Assembly: GCA_027422505.1 (NCBI GenBank)
Contig: JAPQWV010000650.1
Location: 1 to 64,000 of the forward strand
Direction: 5' to 3'
DNA from: Craterostigma plantagineum
Taxonomy: Eukaryota > Streptophyta > Magnoliopsida > Lamiales > Linderniaceae
DNA length: 64,000 nt
The notes under the pieces were generated by a model that was given only the letters and a program-made list of their open reading frames with translations, made no database searches and was not told where the DNA came from. Shown piece by piece: positions 11,096 to 22,104 of this stretch. Made by a program: the position numbers and the translations under genes. Every line of letters begins with the position of its first letter. Position 1 is the stretch's first letter.

Positions 11096-11939
11096 TTGGC
11101 CGTGGCTCTACCAAGGGCGCCCCCTATTCTTGGAGATGTGGCGACCGGGTATGTCAATGGAGCGAAAGGAGCTTGTTGAGGTTCCCTTTGGGTGAAGCTA
11201 TGGAATGTCCCAAGCAAGTACTGGACAAAATCAGGGCTAACCATTGTAGCTAGCGGGGTTGGGCGCCCATTGTTTGCTGATGGGTACGGCTACAGGTAAG
11301 CGGATGGACTACGCACGAGTATGTCTCATGAAGACGCTTGCTACGCCGTTCATCGAAGTGGTGCACATTGAGGTGCCTACTGAGGATGGGGGTGTATCAG
11401 GGACGATACCGGTTAAGTTGGATTATGAATGGCGACCTAACCGATGCAGCATGTGTGAGTCGTGGGCTCACGGCGATACACAATGTCCAAAGCGTGGGCC
11501 GATGCCTAAGCCGACGCCTAAGCCAAAGGCGTCTTCGGTGGGTCATAACCGTCATGGGAGGCCAGAGCCTACTTATCAGACGGTGCCAATCACTAACTTG
11601 GCGGCTCAAGATAGGGATACTACTCGGCCAGGTGCGTGGCGCAGTCGATCGAAGACTGGCAGAAACTCGACAGATTGGCGCCAAGTTGGCGCCAAAGGCA
11701 AGGCAGTAAGGGTCGAGCCGAGTCCCTCATTGCCATGCACAGCTACGACATTACGTTTGGGATCAACCGAGGCGAGCTCCTCGCATTCTCAGCCCCGCCT
11801 ACTGCAGAGCTCGGCGGGCTCGGGCAAATTTGACCATAATTCATTTGCCATTCTGCGTGGTTTGGAGGATGATAATATCGTGACAACGCTTACTATGGGC
11901 CCTAAAGAAGATGCAGCCCATCAGCTGCCCCATTCATGA
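11096..11939 (+). pseudogene. LINE ORF1, C-terminal part
   Basis: Begins within the DUF4283 region (PLFLEMWRP, near 11125) because the LINE is 5'-truncated. A frameshift near 11190 separates it from the readable segment 11259-11939. That segment holds the end of DUF4283 (RMDYARVCLMKTL), the C-x2-C-x4-H-x4-C knuckle CSMCESWAHGDTQC (near 11447-11490), then a long basic serine/arginine-rich tail. ORF1 stops at 11937-11939, six bases before the ORF2 start, as in copy 2, which suggests linked translation of the two ORFs in the live family. Confidence 0.82.
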
Positions 11940-11944
11940 TTTAG

Positions 11945-14900
11945 ATGGGCTCGTGGAACGTCCGTGGTCTTAACAAGCAAGACCACAGAAGGGCGGTGGG
12001 GGAGTGGGTAGGACATGCTGATTTGCAACTTGTGGGGCTTCTTGAAACGCGAGTTTCGGCTGCAAATGCGGCTCGCATTTCGGAAGGGTTGAGGCCATGC
12101 TGGACGTGGTTTTTTGATTATGATGATGGTCCTGGCACCCATATTTGGGTGGGTTGGGACCCGTCTTCGCTTCGTGTCACTATTGTCGAGAAGTCGACCC
12201 AGGCGATGCATTGTCGAGTTGAACTGCTTGGCGTGACGAATTATGATTCCTTTGTTTATGGGAACTCTAGGCGTGACGAACGCCGGTCCCTTTGGGAGGA
12301 GCTAATACACTTCTCTGAATTACGAGTTGATGATGCATGGTTGGTGGGCGGGGATTTCAACACCATCTTGCATGTGGGTGAGGGCCGGGGAGGGGCACCA
12401 AACGCACTTGATATGGCGGAGTTTCACAACTGCTTAGTACAAGCGGATTTGTTAACTCTTTCAGTTACGGGCCAGGAGTTCACTTGGTATAACCAGCAGC
12501 GGGCGCTGGCGGGTATATGGCGCAGATTGGATCGCATGCTGGGAAATCCTCAATGGTTTGTCAGGTGCCCAGACGTTTACTTTCGATGTGACCTTCCAGC
12601 CACGTCTGATCATTCGCCACTTACGATAGGAGGGGTGCAGACGCAACCGAGGGGACAGATGTTTCGATTCGAAAATTTTCTTATTAAGGAGCCGGCCTTC
12701 CTTGAGCAGGTTCGTCAGATTTGGGATGCATCGATGGAGGGGTTCCCTCTGTTCGTCTTGGTGAGTAGGCTGAAGCAGCTTAAGCCAATTTTTAGGCGAA
12801 TGCGCCGTGCTAAGGGAGATCTTGCGGCTAATGTAGAGGAAGCCATGCAGTTTTTAGGGATTGCTCAAGACTTTGCGTTGAGATATCCGTTGGAAGGCCT
12901 ATTTAATGACCTTGAGCGTCATTGTCAGCTACTATATGCACGTACAGTGGAAGTCGAGCATACGGCCTTGTCTCAGCGAGCTAAGTTGGCTTGGCTCAAG
13001 GATGGGGATCAGTGCTTGGCCTACTTCTTTAGGAAGGTTGCCCTTCGTCGTGCCACCAACCGCATCTTGTCTTTGGAAAGTGCTAGTGGGGCGCATTTGC
13101 AAACGCCGGCGGAAGTGGAGGGAGAGCTACTCGAATTTTACCAAGGGCTATTAGGTCAGACTGCGAGGGATTCTCCTGTCACAAGGGCCGAGGTCCAAGA
13201 GTCCATTCAGCGCACGCTTTCCCCAGCGGTAGCTATTGATATGGTTCGGCCAGTTGATCCTAATGAGATACGTCAAGCGCTTTTCTCTATGGGGGATGAG
13301 AAGGCTCCTGGTCCGGATGGATACACGGCTGCATTCTTCAAGGCAACGTGGGAGGTGTTGGGGCCAGATTTTATTAGGGCGGTTCAGGATTTCTTTGTCA
13401 CTGGCCGCCTCTTGAAGGGGCTGAATAGTACCCTTATTACACTAATCCCTAAGTGTCAAACGCCTCGGCGGTCCACGGATTTTCGCCCGATATCTTGTTG
13501 TAACGTTATCTAGAAGGTAATTTTGAAGGTTTTGGCAAACCGGCTGAAGACTTCCTTGGGGGATCTGGTGCATAATTCGCAAACGGCGTTTATCCGGTGG
13601 AGGCGCATCAGTGATAACATACTAATGGCGCAGGAGTTATGCCTTCGATATGCGAGCAAGGGTCACCCACCTAGGGCTATGCTCAAGGTGGACCTCGCCA
13701 AGGCCTATGATAAGGTCGAGTGGAGCTTTTTACTTGCCACGCTTCAGGCCATGGACTTCCACCCAAGATATATTGAGTGGATTATGGCTTGTGTGACTAC
13801 TCCACGTTTTTCCATTAACATTAATGGCCGATCGGTGGGGTTCTTCTCCGGTAAACGGGGACTACGACAGGGGGACCCAATTTCACCTTACCTCTTCACG
13901 CTCGTTATGGAAGTCCTACATGGCATAGTCGAGGAGCGGATACGGGTGGAGCCCGCAGTTTCGCTACCATTGGAGATGTGAAGCTAATCTCTTATCGATG
14001 CTTGTTTTTGCAGACGATCTCCTCCTTTTCTGTCATGCTGATCCAGCTTCTGTGGGGGTTCTTAAAAATGCATTGGCGGCATTCTCTACTCTATCAGGTC
14101 TATATCCAAACCATGATAAGAGTGAGTGAGATGTACCTCTCACGGCGGGCGGAGGGTCTGAAGCCTCAACTTCAGCCAATTATGGGTTTTAGGGAGGGCC
14201 ATCTTCCTGTCCGTTACTTGGGAGTGCCTCTTATTTCCTCACGTCTTTCACTTGGCGATTGCGCCCCTCTTCTTCAGCGAGTTGACACCCGCCTGGGATC
14301 TTGGCTGAACCGGTCCTTGTCTTACGCGGGAAGGGTCCAGCTGATAAAGTCCGTTCTTCAGGCACTGCATGTTTATTGGTCGGGGGTTTTCCTCTTGCCC
14401 AAGGGGGTGGTACGCGCTCTAGAGTCGAGATTTAGGCAATTCTTGTGGGGTGGTGCCTCGGCCAAAGTCGCCTGGGATGATATCTGTCTCCCTACATCTG
14501 AAGGGAGCTTGGGGCTTCGATCGATTGCGACTAATAATAGGGCTTTACTGGTACAGCTTCTGTGGAGGGTGATTACGCGGGCCACAGATTCTGTGTGGGT
14601 GGCTTGGTTGTATAGTACACGGTTGCATGCATGACCTGTTTGGGACGTTCCTGTCTCGGCCACCACGTCATGGAGCTGGAGGAAGATTATGCTGTTGACT
14701 TCTGTTGTTATCCCACTTATCTCCTTTAGGATTGGTAATGGCTCGACATTGTGGTTGTGGGAGGACCCTTGGCTACAGGGATCGCCTTTACTGGACCACT
14801 ACCCAAGAGGCCCTCTAGCGATGGGACTTCCAGTGGGGACACGGTTGAGTGCTGTTATTGATGCTCATGGATGGAAATGGCCTGGAAGGATGACCGCAGA

Positions 14901-15553
14901 ACACCTCGAGTTTAGTCGCCATCTTCCGTCACCAGACCCGACCACCAGCGATCGTATTTTATGGAGGGGAGCGAACGATGGCCGACCATCCACTCGGATG
15001 ACTAGGGAGGCGCTTCGCATTCATCGGCAGCCGGTTCCCTGGCCGGCCCTGTTTGGTGGACCGCTGAAGGTCCCCCAGCATGAGATCATCCTCTGGCTGA
15101 GTATACGGGAGCGCTTGGCCACGAGGGATAAGCCTTGGGTGGCCCAACGGGCGGGGACACCGGCCTGTGTCCTTTGCGACGTGCTACGTATTGAGACTGT
15201 TCCACATTTGTTCTTTGATTGTGATTTTTCTCGCCAGTGTCTTAGGCTTCTTCGGCAGAAAATCCGGTGGACTTGGCCATATGCCGACTAGAGACACGGC
15301 ATTCTCTGTGCGGCGACGAAATGGCGTGGCCAGCATCTCATTTCCGCAGCGCATCGGCATATCCTGGCCTCTTTGGTTTATCATATCATATTTGGCAGGC
15401 TCGTAACAAGTGCTGGAAGGAAGGGATCATCACCACCCCTGACAGGCTGGTGGGGGCGGTTCTTGACATGGCTTGCTTACGACTCAGCGGGACGTCACCT
15501 AAGTTTGCCTCCAGAAGGCAGCCTTACGGCGATTATGGCGCGTTGCATGGTAG
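11945..15553 (+). pseudogene. LINE ORF2 (endonuclease, RT, zf-RVT), broken
   Basis: Best-preserved ORF2 in the window. It opens at 11945 (MGSWNVRGLN). The endonuclease covers residues 1-230 with LLETR, GGDFNTIL and SDHSPL. The RT follows with KAPGPDGY, STLITLIPK, QTAFI, AKAYDKVEW, RQGDPISPYLF, FADDLLLF (near 14008-14031) and YLGVPLI. The C-terminal zf-RVT has CVLCD and HLFFDC near 15167-15225. Defects: a TAG at 13511-13513 (after SCCNVI), a frame break near 13965, a 4-base GAGT duplication near 14123, a TGA at 14632, and a frameshift before the conserved RRLWRVAW end (stop 15551-15553). Confidence 0.88.
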
Positions 15554-15599
15554 TTGGCTTGGGTTTTCTGTTGGTTTTATTTCCATTTCGGTCTGTTTC

Positions 15600-15642
15600 C
15601 CAGTAGGTTGTTACTGGTTGTCTTTGTGAGAGGTTAACTCTC
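15600..15642 (+). other. LINE copy 3 3' stem-loop pair
   Basis: CCAGTA-ggttgt-TACTGG (15600-15617) and GAGAG-gttaa-CTCTC (15628-15642). Compared with copy 1 (GTGAGG/CCTCAC), both arms of the second stem have changed together. Confidence 0.65.
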
Positions 15643-15750
15643 ATCCATTTTGTACATTCATCCATTTTTATATATATACACGGGAATTATTCCAAAAAAA
15701 AGGAATCCTATGCGTCCGGCCTCACAGGTCATCATCCATGCACACAGCAC

Positions 15751-16372
15751 CTACAACACATAACGTAAGGGGTGAGCGATATGCTCAGTGAGTAGAAATT
15801 ATGCATGACAGTGCACGTGATAATCCCGGGCAAAAGCAAGCCACGCCAATGCATCTTACGTCTCATAGAATAACTCAATCTCATATCTTTTATTTTAGGG
15901 CCCTTGGCAGACTTTTACCCAGGCGTACACCGTAAAGAGCTCTAATCCAACCACGGGCATCAGCCCAAAGTATGAGGGCATCAACCCAACCATACTAAAG
16001 CGTGAGGGCATCAACCCAACCACGTTAACAGGGATATAAGGGCATCAACCCAACCATGAGGGCATCAACCCAACCATGGTAATCCCCCGACGAGTCAACG
16101 TCATTCGTATACTGGCGACGCATCAACCTCGCCGACGGCGCATCAACGCCGTCTCAGTGCCCTGGAAGCCTCCCCTTGCTTAAGTTATAACTTGATTGCC
16201 CACCTAGGCAATTATTTTTCGCGATTTGCAGCATAATCATGCACGCTCGTCATCTTATTACCCCAAGTGTTTCGTGCATGCTCGTGCAATTTCACATAAG
16301 CACATCATCACGTAATCACATAAATTAGGCACATACACACATGTTATGTGTTGTAGTTGGATTTCCACTTAC
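15751..16372 (-). promoter_or_regulatory. Candidate LTR leader intron (B)
   Basis: Donor CCAG|GTAAGTGGA with exon end at 16373, and acceptor TATGTGTTGTAG|GT ending at 15751 (minus strand), 622 nt. Both boxes recur in the other LTR families. No transcript data; inferred from motif match and conservation. Confidence 0.5.
15954..16078. repeat. Minisatellite, 19-bp unit
   Basis: Four clear copies of GAGGGCATCAACCCAACCA and a fifth degenerate start, spaced irregularly, followed by two related GCATCAAC words. Lies inside the candidate B intron. Confidence 0.8.
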
Positions 16373-17275
16373 CTGGCGTCCGTAGATTAACCGTGTAATA
16401 CCCGAGTCCCGTGAGTAAGCCGGCCAATAAATAGGCATACATATTATATGACCTACGTGACTGCATGAGACATGTTTTGTAACTTCATGTGCCTAACTGA
16501 TTTCATGCTATATGATAACGTGACATGTACGCAGGGGAAGGTAAACTTTGAATTTAGGTTAATTATTAATTTAGGAGTTTTAGTACATGACATGCTAATT
16601 TAGAAGGTTTGATTTAGCGTTGATACCACGTTTTGGGAAACACGAATTAGTAGGAATAAATTCCGAAAAAAGGGCTAGATAGAGATTTTGAGGCATTAGG
16701 ATTTTGAAACTAGGAATCTCGAGATCTTTGGATCTCGAAATCCTTAAAGCTCGAAAGGTTAAAATTCGAAATGAATGAAAGTCAAAATGATAAGATGTCG
16801 AAGTAAGGATGTTGCTAAATAGAAGGAACTCAAAGTCCTAGGATGTCGAAATCTTTGAACCTGAAATTATGAAGCTCGAGATCTTTAAATGTCAAAACCT
16901 TAGAAGCCCGAGATCTTTAGGAGCTCGAAGTGGATAAAACTCGAAATCCTTAAGAACTCGAAGTCTTAGAAGCCGAAATCTTTAAGTCTCGAAATCAGGT
17001 GATGTTGAAGAGAAGAATTACGAAATAAGAGATTTCAACCAATTAAATTTTGAAACGTTAGGGCTTTTATAGTATAGTTATTTTGAAAACTTAACATGGG
17101 AGGAAAACTAAAATAATACACATTAGTTAGGATATGATAAGGATTAAATAACCCTCAACGTCATTTGTACGATTACACGCAATAAGATGATAAGAAACAA
17201 GAACATCAAAAAACGAAAAACCCCAATTTCATTAAACACAAACCCTCGAGAATTCAAACACCGATGAGGAGCTGA

Positions 17276-17807
17276 ACTACGAGACGGTTCAGCACCTGTT
17301 GTACTTTGATTGTCGGTTCTCTCGTCAGTGTCTTCGCCTCCTTAGGCGACGCATCCGTTGGGCTGGCTGTATAGGGTCTGGACCGATGGCATTTTGTGGG
17401 CTGTGAAGAAATGGCGTGGCATCCATCTTCTTCGGCGGCTAATCATCATGTCTTGGCTTCCTTGGTTTACCATATTTGGCAGGCACGCAACAAGCGGTGG
17501 AAGGAAGGGATCATCACGACTCCTCACAGGCTTGTGACTGCGGTCCTAGATATGGTTTGCATGAGACTCAATGGGACTTCGGCGAAGTATGATCTTCAAA
17601 GGAGAGCCATTCGCCGCCTTTGGCGAGTAGCGTGGTAGTCTGTGCTGTGATTGGTGATTAGAGAGTGGAGTTTGGGTATTGGGTTTTTCTATTCTTTGTT
17701 GATCCAGTAGTCTGTTACTGGTTGCTTGTGAGAGGTTTACTCTAACCCATCATGTACATTCACCCATTTATATATATACACACGGGAATTATTCCAAAAA
17801 AAGAAGA
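17276..17807 (+). mobile_element. LINE copy 4, 3' fragment with ORF2 end
   Basis: 0.5-kb severely 5'-truncated LINE in the 5' LTR of A, absent from the 3' LTR. Target duplication GATGAGGAGCTGA (17263-17275) and GACGAAGAGCTGA (17808-17820). It encodes the zf-RVT end (VQHLLYFDCRFSRQC near 17286-17330). In another frame it carries the terminal segment ending RRLWRVAW with stop 17636-17638. Stem-loops lie at 17704-17721 and just downstream; A-tail 17796-17807. Confidence 0.9.
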
Positions 17808-17867
17808 GACGAAGAGCTGATTTCTTTAAGCTATGAGTGGTATGAAACCATACCGAGATTCATAATA

Positions 17868-18175
17868 TATCTCGAGATCCATACCATAATGCATGCCGAG
17901 ATTTATGTTGAAGTTTATGTTAGTATTAGTGTCGAGATTTATATCTAAATCTATGTCGAGATCTTGTTTGCCAAACATACCTCGAGATCCATTTTAGAAA
18001 CATGTCGAAATTCCACCTTTAATCTCGAGATCAAGCTTATAACTCATGTCGAGATTTATTCTCGAAATTGCCTCGAGATTTTGCTTAGAATTTCAATATA
18101 CATTTCGAAATCCTTGTGCAATGTCGACCTCGAACTTTAGTATAAGCTATTTCAAAATTCATAAGTCGAAACTAG
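17868..18175. repeat. TCGA palindrome array in A 5' LTR
   Basis: Degenerate repeats of ATCTCGAGATC / ATGTCGAGATT about every 15-30 bases, ending about 120 bases before the donor-like box at 18298. Its partner in the 3' LTR is 30070-30475. Confidence 0.8.
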
Positions 18176-18298
18176 GGTTTCTAAATTAAGCTATTTCAGT
18201 GAAAATGTAATCAGACTAACAAACCCTAATTTTATATTTTTCTATACTTAGGGTTCAAAGGTTAGCAATTTAACCGTACGATAAGCTAAGGATACCAG

Positions 18299-19035
18299 GT
18301 AAGTGGAAGTCCAACTACAATAAATAATTGTATGTGCATCAAATTATGTATTATGTGTTTCTATGATATTACGTGACTTCCAACGTGAATTATCTGCGTT
18401 ACATGACATGCATGATTTAATTGCATGATATGATTGCGTGACACACATATTCATGACATGAGCATTGCACGCACGTTTAGTACAAAAGGCATGATATGAG
18501 AGCGTGCATAATATACGATTGCCTGAGAGCGATAAAGATTCCCCGATATGGGCGTCTGATGTCGACTCACAGTTGAGTCACGGCTCTTCTATGCTACCTG
18601 GTGACGTCGTATGGCGCTACCGTCAAGACATGACATGTACAAGGCAAGACATGATTTTAGGGCTAATGCCCTCATGGCGGATCGTGAAACCTGGAGGGTG
18701 CGAGCTGAGGGAGTAAGCGACACCGAGGGTATCTCTGGTGTTGACTACCTTGGATTAGGCACCAGTGTGAAGCGTTCGCGTGGCGTACGAAACTACCTTG
18801 GGACAGAAAAGGCGCCCTAGGGTTAGCCACTTACTTATCCCTAGTGGATTCGAGCTCCATGATGGTGCATAGCAAGATAGCCGAGGGCCCTACATGACAA
18901 GACAAGGCAAGGAAAAATATGAGGTCTAGAGAGCATTGGCGCGGATGCCTTTGCGAATTTAGGACACGTGCATAGCATGCATGGCTTTTGCTTACTGAGC
19001 TTTATAAGCTCATTCCACGTATTTATGTGTTGTAG
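18299..19035 (+). promoter_or_regulatory. Candidate LTR leader intron (A, 5' LTR)
   Basis: Donor ACCAG|GTAAGTGGAAG (exon end 18298) and acceptor TTTATGTGTTGTAG|GT (intron end 19035), 737 nt. Both boxes lie upstream of the PBS at 19340, so a spliced RNA would keep PBS and gag. Confidence 0.5.
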
Positions 19036-19339
19036 GTTCACGAGATCACGGTACGTGATCTTCACGAATGCGAGGCAAAATTTGGAGCTTCCGGAGGACT
19101 TTTGAGGTGGCAGTGTGTACATGGATGCGACCTGAGTGGTGGGTCGATAGATTATTTTGAACACGCATGCGCGCTCACCTTGTACATATGTCCTAGGAAT
19201 ATTTTGTATTGTACAGAAGAGTTTTCTTTATAAAATTAAAAAATTTGTACGCATTTTCGGATATAGATTTCATTTATATCGCATGCAGTCACACGAATTA
19301 GTAATAAGAATGAGTGGTGGAAGTCAGGGGCGCCGCAGG

Positions 19340-19351
19340 TGGTATCAGAGC
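19340..19351 (+). other. Primer binding site of element A
   Basis: TGGTATCAGAGC two bases after the LTR end; initiator tRNA-Met type. Confidence 0.9.
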
Positions 19352-19493
19352 TTTCGGTTACAAGTTCTGTAGATTGTCCATGTACACACACTCAAAAGCA
19401 CGGAAGCGGCCTTGCTAGTAAGTTTTATGTTTCTATGAATGTTGTATGTGCATAATTTATTGGCCTTAGGGACTATTAGGATATAGGAAAAGA

Positions 19494-20787
19494 ATGGGTA
19501 GAACACGAGGTGATGGCAGTGGGAGTGCGGACAAAGGCAAGCAACCCGCAACTCCTGCCGATAATCGTGATACAGCGATCCTTCAGCTCACAGAGCTTGT
19601 TCGCGAGCAATCCGCTCAAATTCAAGAGATGATGCAACAAAGATGTACGGGCGGACCATATAACAGTGGACTCTCTCAAGAAAATAAAGTTGAAATTGTT
19701 GGGAGCGATTTCGTAAGCTCAATCCCCCAACATTTGAAGATGCTATCGACCCGACCACGGCCGAGGACTGGCTCCGAACACTGGAAAGTATGTTCTAGTA
19801 TAGTAGGATTCCAGAAGATGAGAAGGTCTTATGTGCTCCTTCCTGTTGAGAGGAAGTGCAGGCCACTAGTGGGATACTATTCTCATCTTTGAAGATCATG
19901 TTACGATGACATGGGACCGGTTCAAGGAGCTCTTTAGGAGTAAATACTTCACCGCCCCGGTACGAGCCCAAAGGATGAAGGAATTCATCAACCTACGCAG
20001 GGCTCGATGATCGTAGCAGATTACATTAGGAAATTCGAACAGTTGTCCCAATTTGCAGCTCGCATGGTGAGCACGGATGCGTTGAAGGTGGAGCGTTTCC
20101 TGGAGGGCTTGAAGCCCGAATTATATAGAGATGTGAACATGGCCGGAACTCAAGGAGCCACCTATGCTCAAGTAGCTGAACGCGCGTTAATGGCGGAGCA
20201 AGCTGAACTCCGAATTATGCGCGCCCATGAAGCAAAAAGAAAGTTCGTTCAAGGACCGAAATGGAGCGGAGGTAACCCGAAGAAGCCCTTTAACCCCAAG
20301 AATGCCCGACCTAATTTTCAGAACCGACCTGGACCTCCACGCAATTTAATTCTAATCAAGGAAGACCTCCTATGACCATACCCCCATGTCCCAAGTGCAC
20401 ACGACGACATCTGGGTGTGTGCTACTCTCAGAATGCTACCTGTTATATAAGTGTGGCAAGAGAGGCCACTTCTCTAAGGCATGCACGGAAACGGCGTCCG
20501 GGAGTCAAGCACCTGTTCAAACTAGGCCGTCTACGGTACCTGCTAGGGTTTACACGCTGACTTCTGAAGAGGTAGAGAACAACCCGTCTGTGGTGGCAAG
20601 TACTCTCCTAATCCATTCAACCCCGACATGCATATTAGTTGATTCAGGAGCCACGCATTCATTTGCATCTACTAACTACGTGGCGAGACTCGGGGTTACA
20701 CCTGACCTGGTTAGCTACGAATACCATGTTACCATTCCCCATGGAACCTCTACGAGAACCAACCAAATCTTAAGAGATACCCAGTAA
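19494..20787 (+). pseudogene. gag-protease of element A, broken
   Basis: Starts at 19494 (MGRTRGDGSG). The N-terminal helix QLTELVREQSAQIQEMMQQ matches the E4 gag. A frameshift near 19705 and stops near 19798 break the capsid domain. The readable C-terminal capsid part is 20007-20375 (IVADYIRKFEQLSQFAARM, FLEGLKPELYRDV). The zinc knuckle (KCGKRGHFSKAC) is split by a 2-base insertion near 20445. Protease keeps its active site VDSGATHSF (near 20638-20665). A stop at 20785-20787 separates it from the next block. Same order as in E4. Confidence 0.85.
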
Positions 20788-20789
20788 TA

Positions 20790-22104
20790 GTGAACAATAT
20801 GACCTTACCCGTTGACCTGATAGTCATTCCAATAAACGATTATGAAGTAATCCTTAGAATGAACTGGCTATCAAAATACGGAGCAGTTATTGACTGCAAC
20901 CGTAAGCAAGTAACCTTTAATCTAGGAGACACTGAACCACCACATTCACGGGAAGTAGCAACCGTGGTAAGATTCCCAAGATTCCAGCAATGAAAGCACA
21001 TCGTTTGATCAAGACAGGATGCGAAGCGTACCTAATATATGCAATATTATCTGAAGAACGTACACCCCCGGAGCTAGAAGAAGTTCCAGTAGTACGAGAT
21101 TTTCCAGATGTATTTCCTGAAGACTTACCCGGACTTCCGTCGGATCGTGAAATTCAGTTCACGATTGATCTAGTGCCAAGAGCTGCACCGATTTCTAAGG
21201 CACCGTACCGACTCGCTCCAGCTGAGACGAAGGAATTGAGGGAGCAACTGGATGAACTGTTGCAAAAAGGGTTCATTCAGCCGAGCTTCTCATCATGGGG
21301 AGCACTGGTTTTGTTTGTTAAGAAGAAAGATGGATCGATGCGGCTCTGTATTGATTATAGGGAGCTGAACAAGATTACGATCAAGAACAAATACCCCCTC
21401 CCTCGAATTGACGACTTATTTGACCAACTACAAAGCTTCCAGGAGTTGAAGAAACGATTGACAACGGCTCCCGTTCTTACGATTCCCTCTGGTACCGAAG
21501 GATTTTCGGTGTACAGTGATGCCTCGAAGAATGGCTTGGGATGATGTTGATGCAGAACGGGAAAGTAATCGATTATGCCTCCCGACAGCTGAAGCCATAC
21601 GAGAAGAATCACCCCACCCGTTGCCCTGAAAATCTGGCGACACTATTTATACGGAGAACGATGCGAGATCTTTACAGATCATAAAAGCCTAAAGTACTTC
21701 TTCACGCAGAAGGAGTTAAACATGAGGCAAAGACGATGGCTCGAGTTGGTGAAGGACTATGACTGCGTGATTAATTATCACCCAGGGAAGGCGAACGTAG
21801 TGGCAGATGCTCTGAGCCGTAAATCGGTGAACGTGGAATTGTGCCAACTCGGAGTTGAAGTGATCAACTTAGTTGAGATCGAGACGAGACCGGCAGTGTT
21901 GACCCTAAAGCCGACGTTGTTAAATCGAATTCTCGAGGCACAAAAAGATGATGAATTATATCTGAAGATCCGAGCGGAACAAGATGAAGGTGTTCAATCG
22001 GCGTTCGGATTTCGAGACGATGGAAGCTTACAATTCCGAGGTCGCTTATATGTACCACCCGATGAAGAGATCCATCAAATTATAATGATGAAGGCACATA
22101 CAAC
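20790..22104 (+). pseudogene. pol of element A, protease end to RNase H, RT core deleted
   Basis: Protease C-terminus (DYEVILRMNWLSKYG), a frame change near 20990, then the RT N-terminal part ([47 protein letters not shown]). At 21436 the sequence jumps from FDQLQ straight to [13 protein letters not shown]. In E4 these are separated by about 180 residues, so the catalytic RT core including the Asp-Asp box is gone. RNase H remains in pieces ([33 protein letters not shown]) with a stop at 21542 and a small gap near 21620. The frame 21722-22104 runs to the start of the integrase H2C2 domain (MKAHTT), then is cut by block X. Confidence 0.85.

Larger units (their letters stand above)
11096..15702 (+). 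mobile_element. L1-clade LINE copy 3, 5'-truncated
   Basis: 4.6-kb LINE starting inside ORF1 and ending in an A-tail at 15694-15702. Imperfect target duplication: ATCCTAAGCGCCC before (11083-11095) and ATCCTATGCGTCC after the tail (11 of 13 match). It lies within the B LTR. The close match to copy 1 along ORF2 shows that they belong to one LINE family. Confidence 0.88.
15703..16393 (-). repeat. Element B LTR, middle part
   Basis: Minus-strand LTR between LINE copy 3 and element A. It carries the candidate leader intron (15751-16372), a minisatellite (15954-16078) and, next to the acceptor, the box ATGACCTGTGAGGCCGG (minus strand) shared with the E4 LTR. Element A's insertion point AACCG is at 16389-16393. 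Similar in order but not in sequence to the E4 LTR. Confidence 0.75.
16394..19337 (+). repeat. 5' LTR of element A
   Basis: 2944 bp including LINE copy 4. Compared with the 3' LTR (28956-31653) it lacks about 295 bases present at 29861-30155, with a GAAA/CAAA microhomology at the break. TCGA-motif arrays lie at about 16715-17000 and 17868-18175. Donor and acceptor-like boxes lie at 18298 and 19035. It ends GGCGCCGCA directly before the PBS. Confidence 0.9.

Noticed and set aside
15954..16078. CRISPR-like spaced repeats
   Set aside because: Irregular spacing, diverged short units, plant context and no cas genes; a minisatellite in an LTR.
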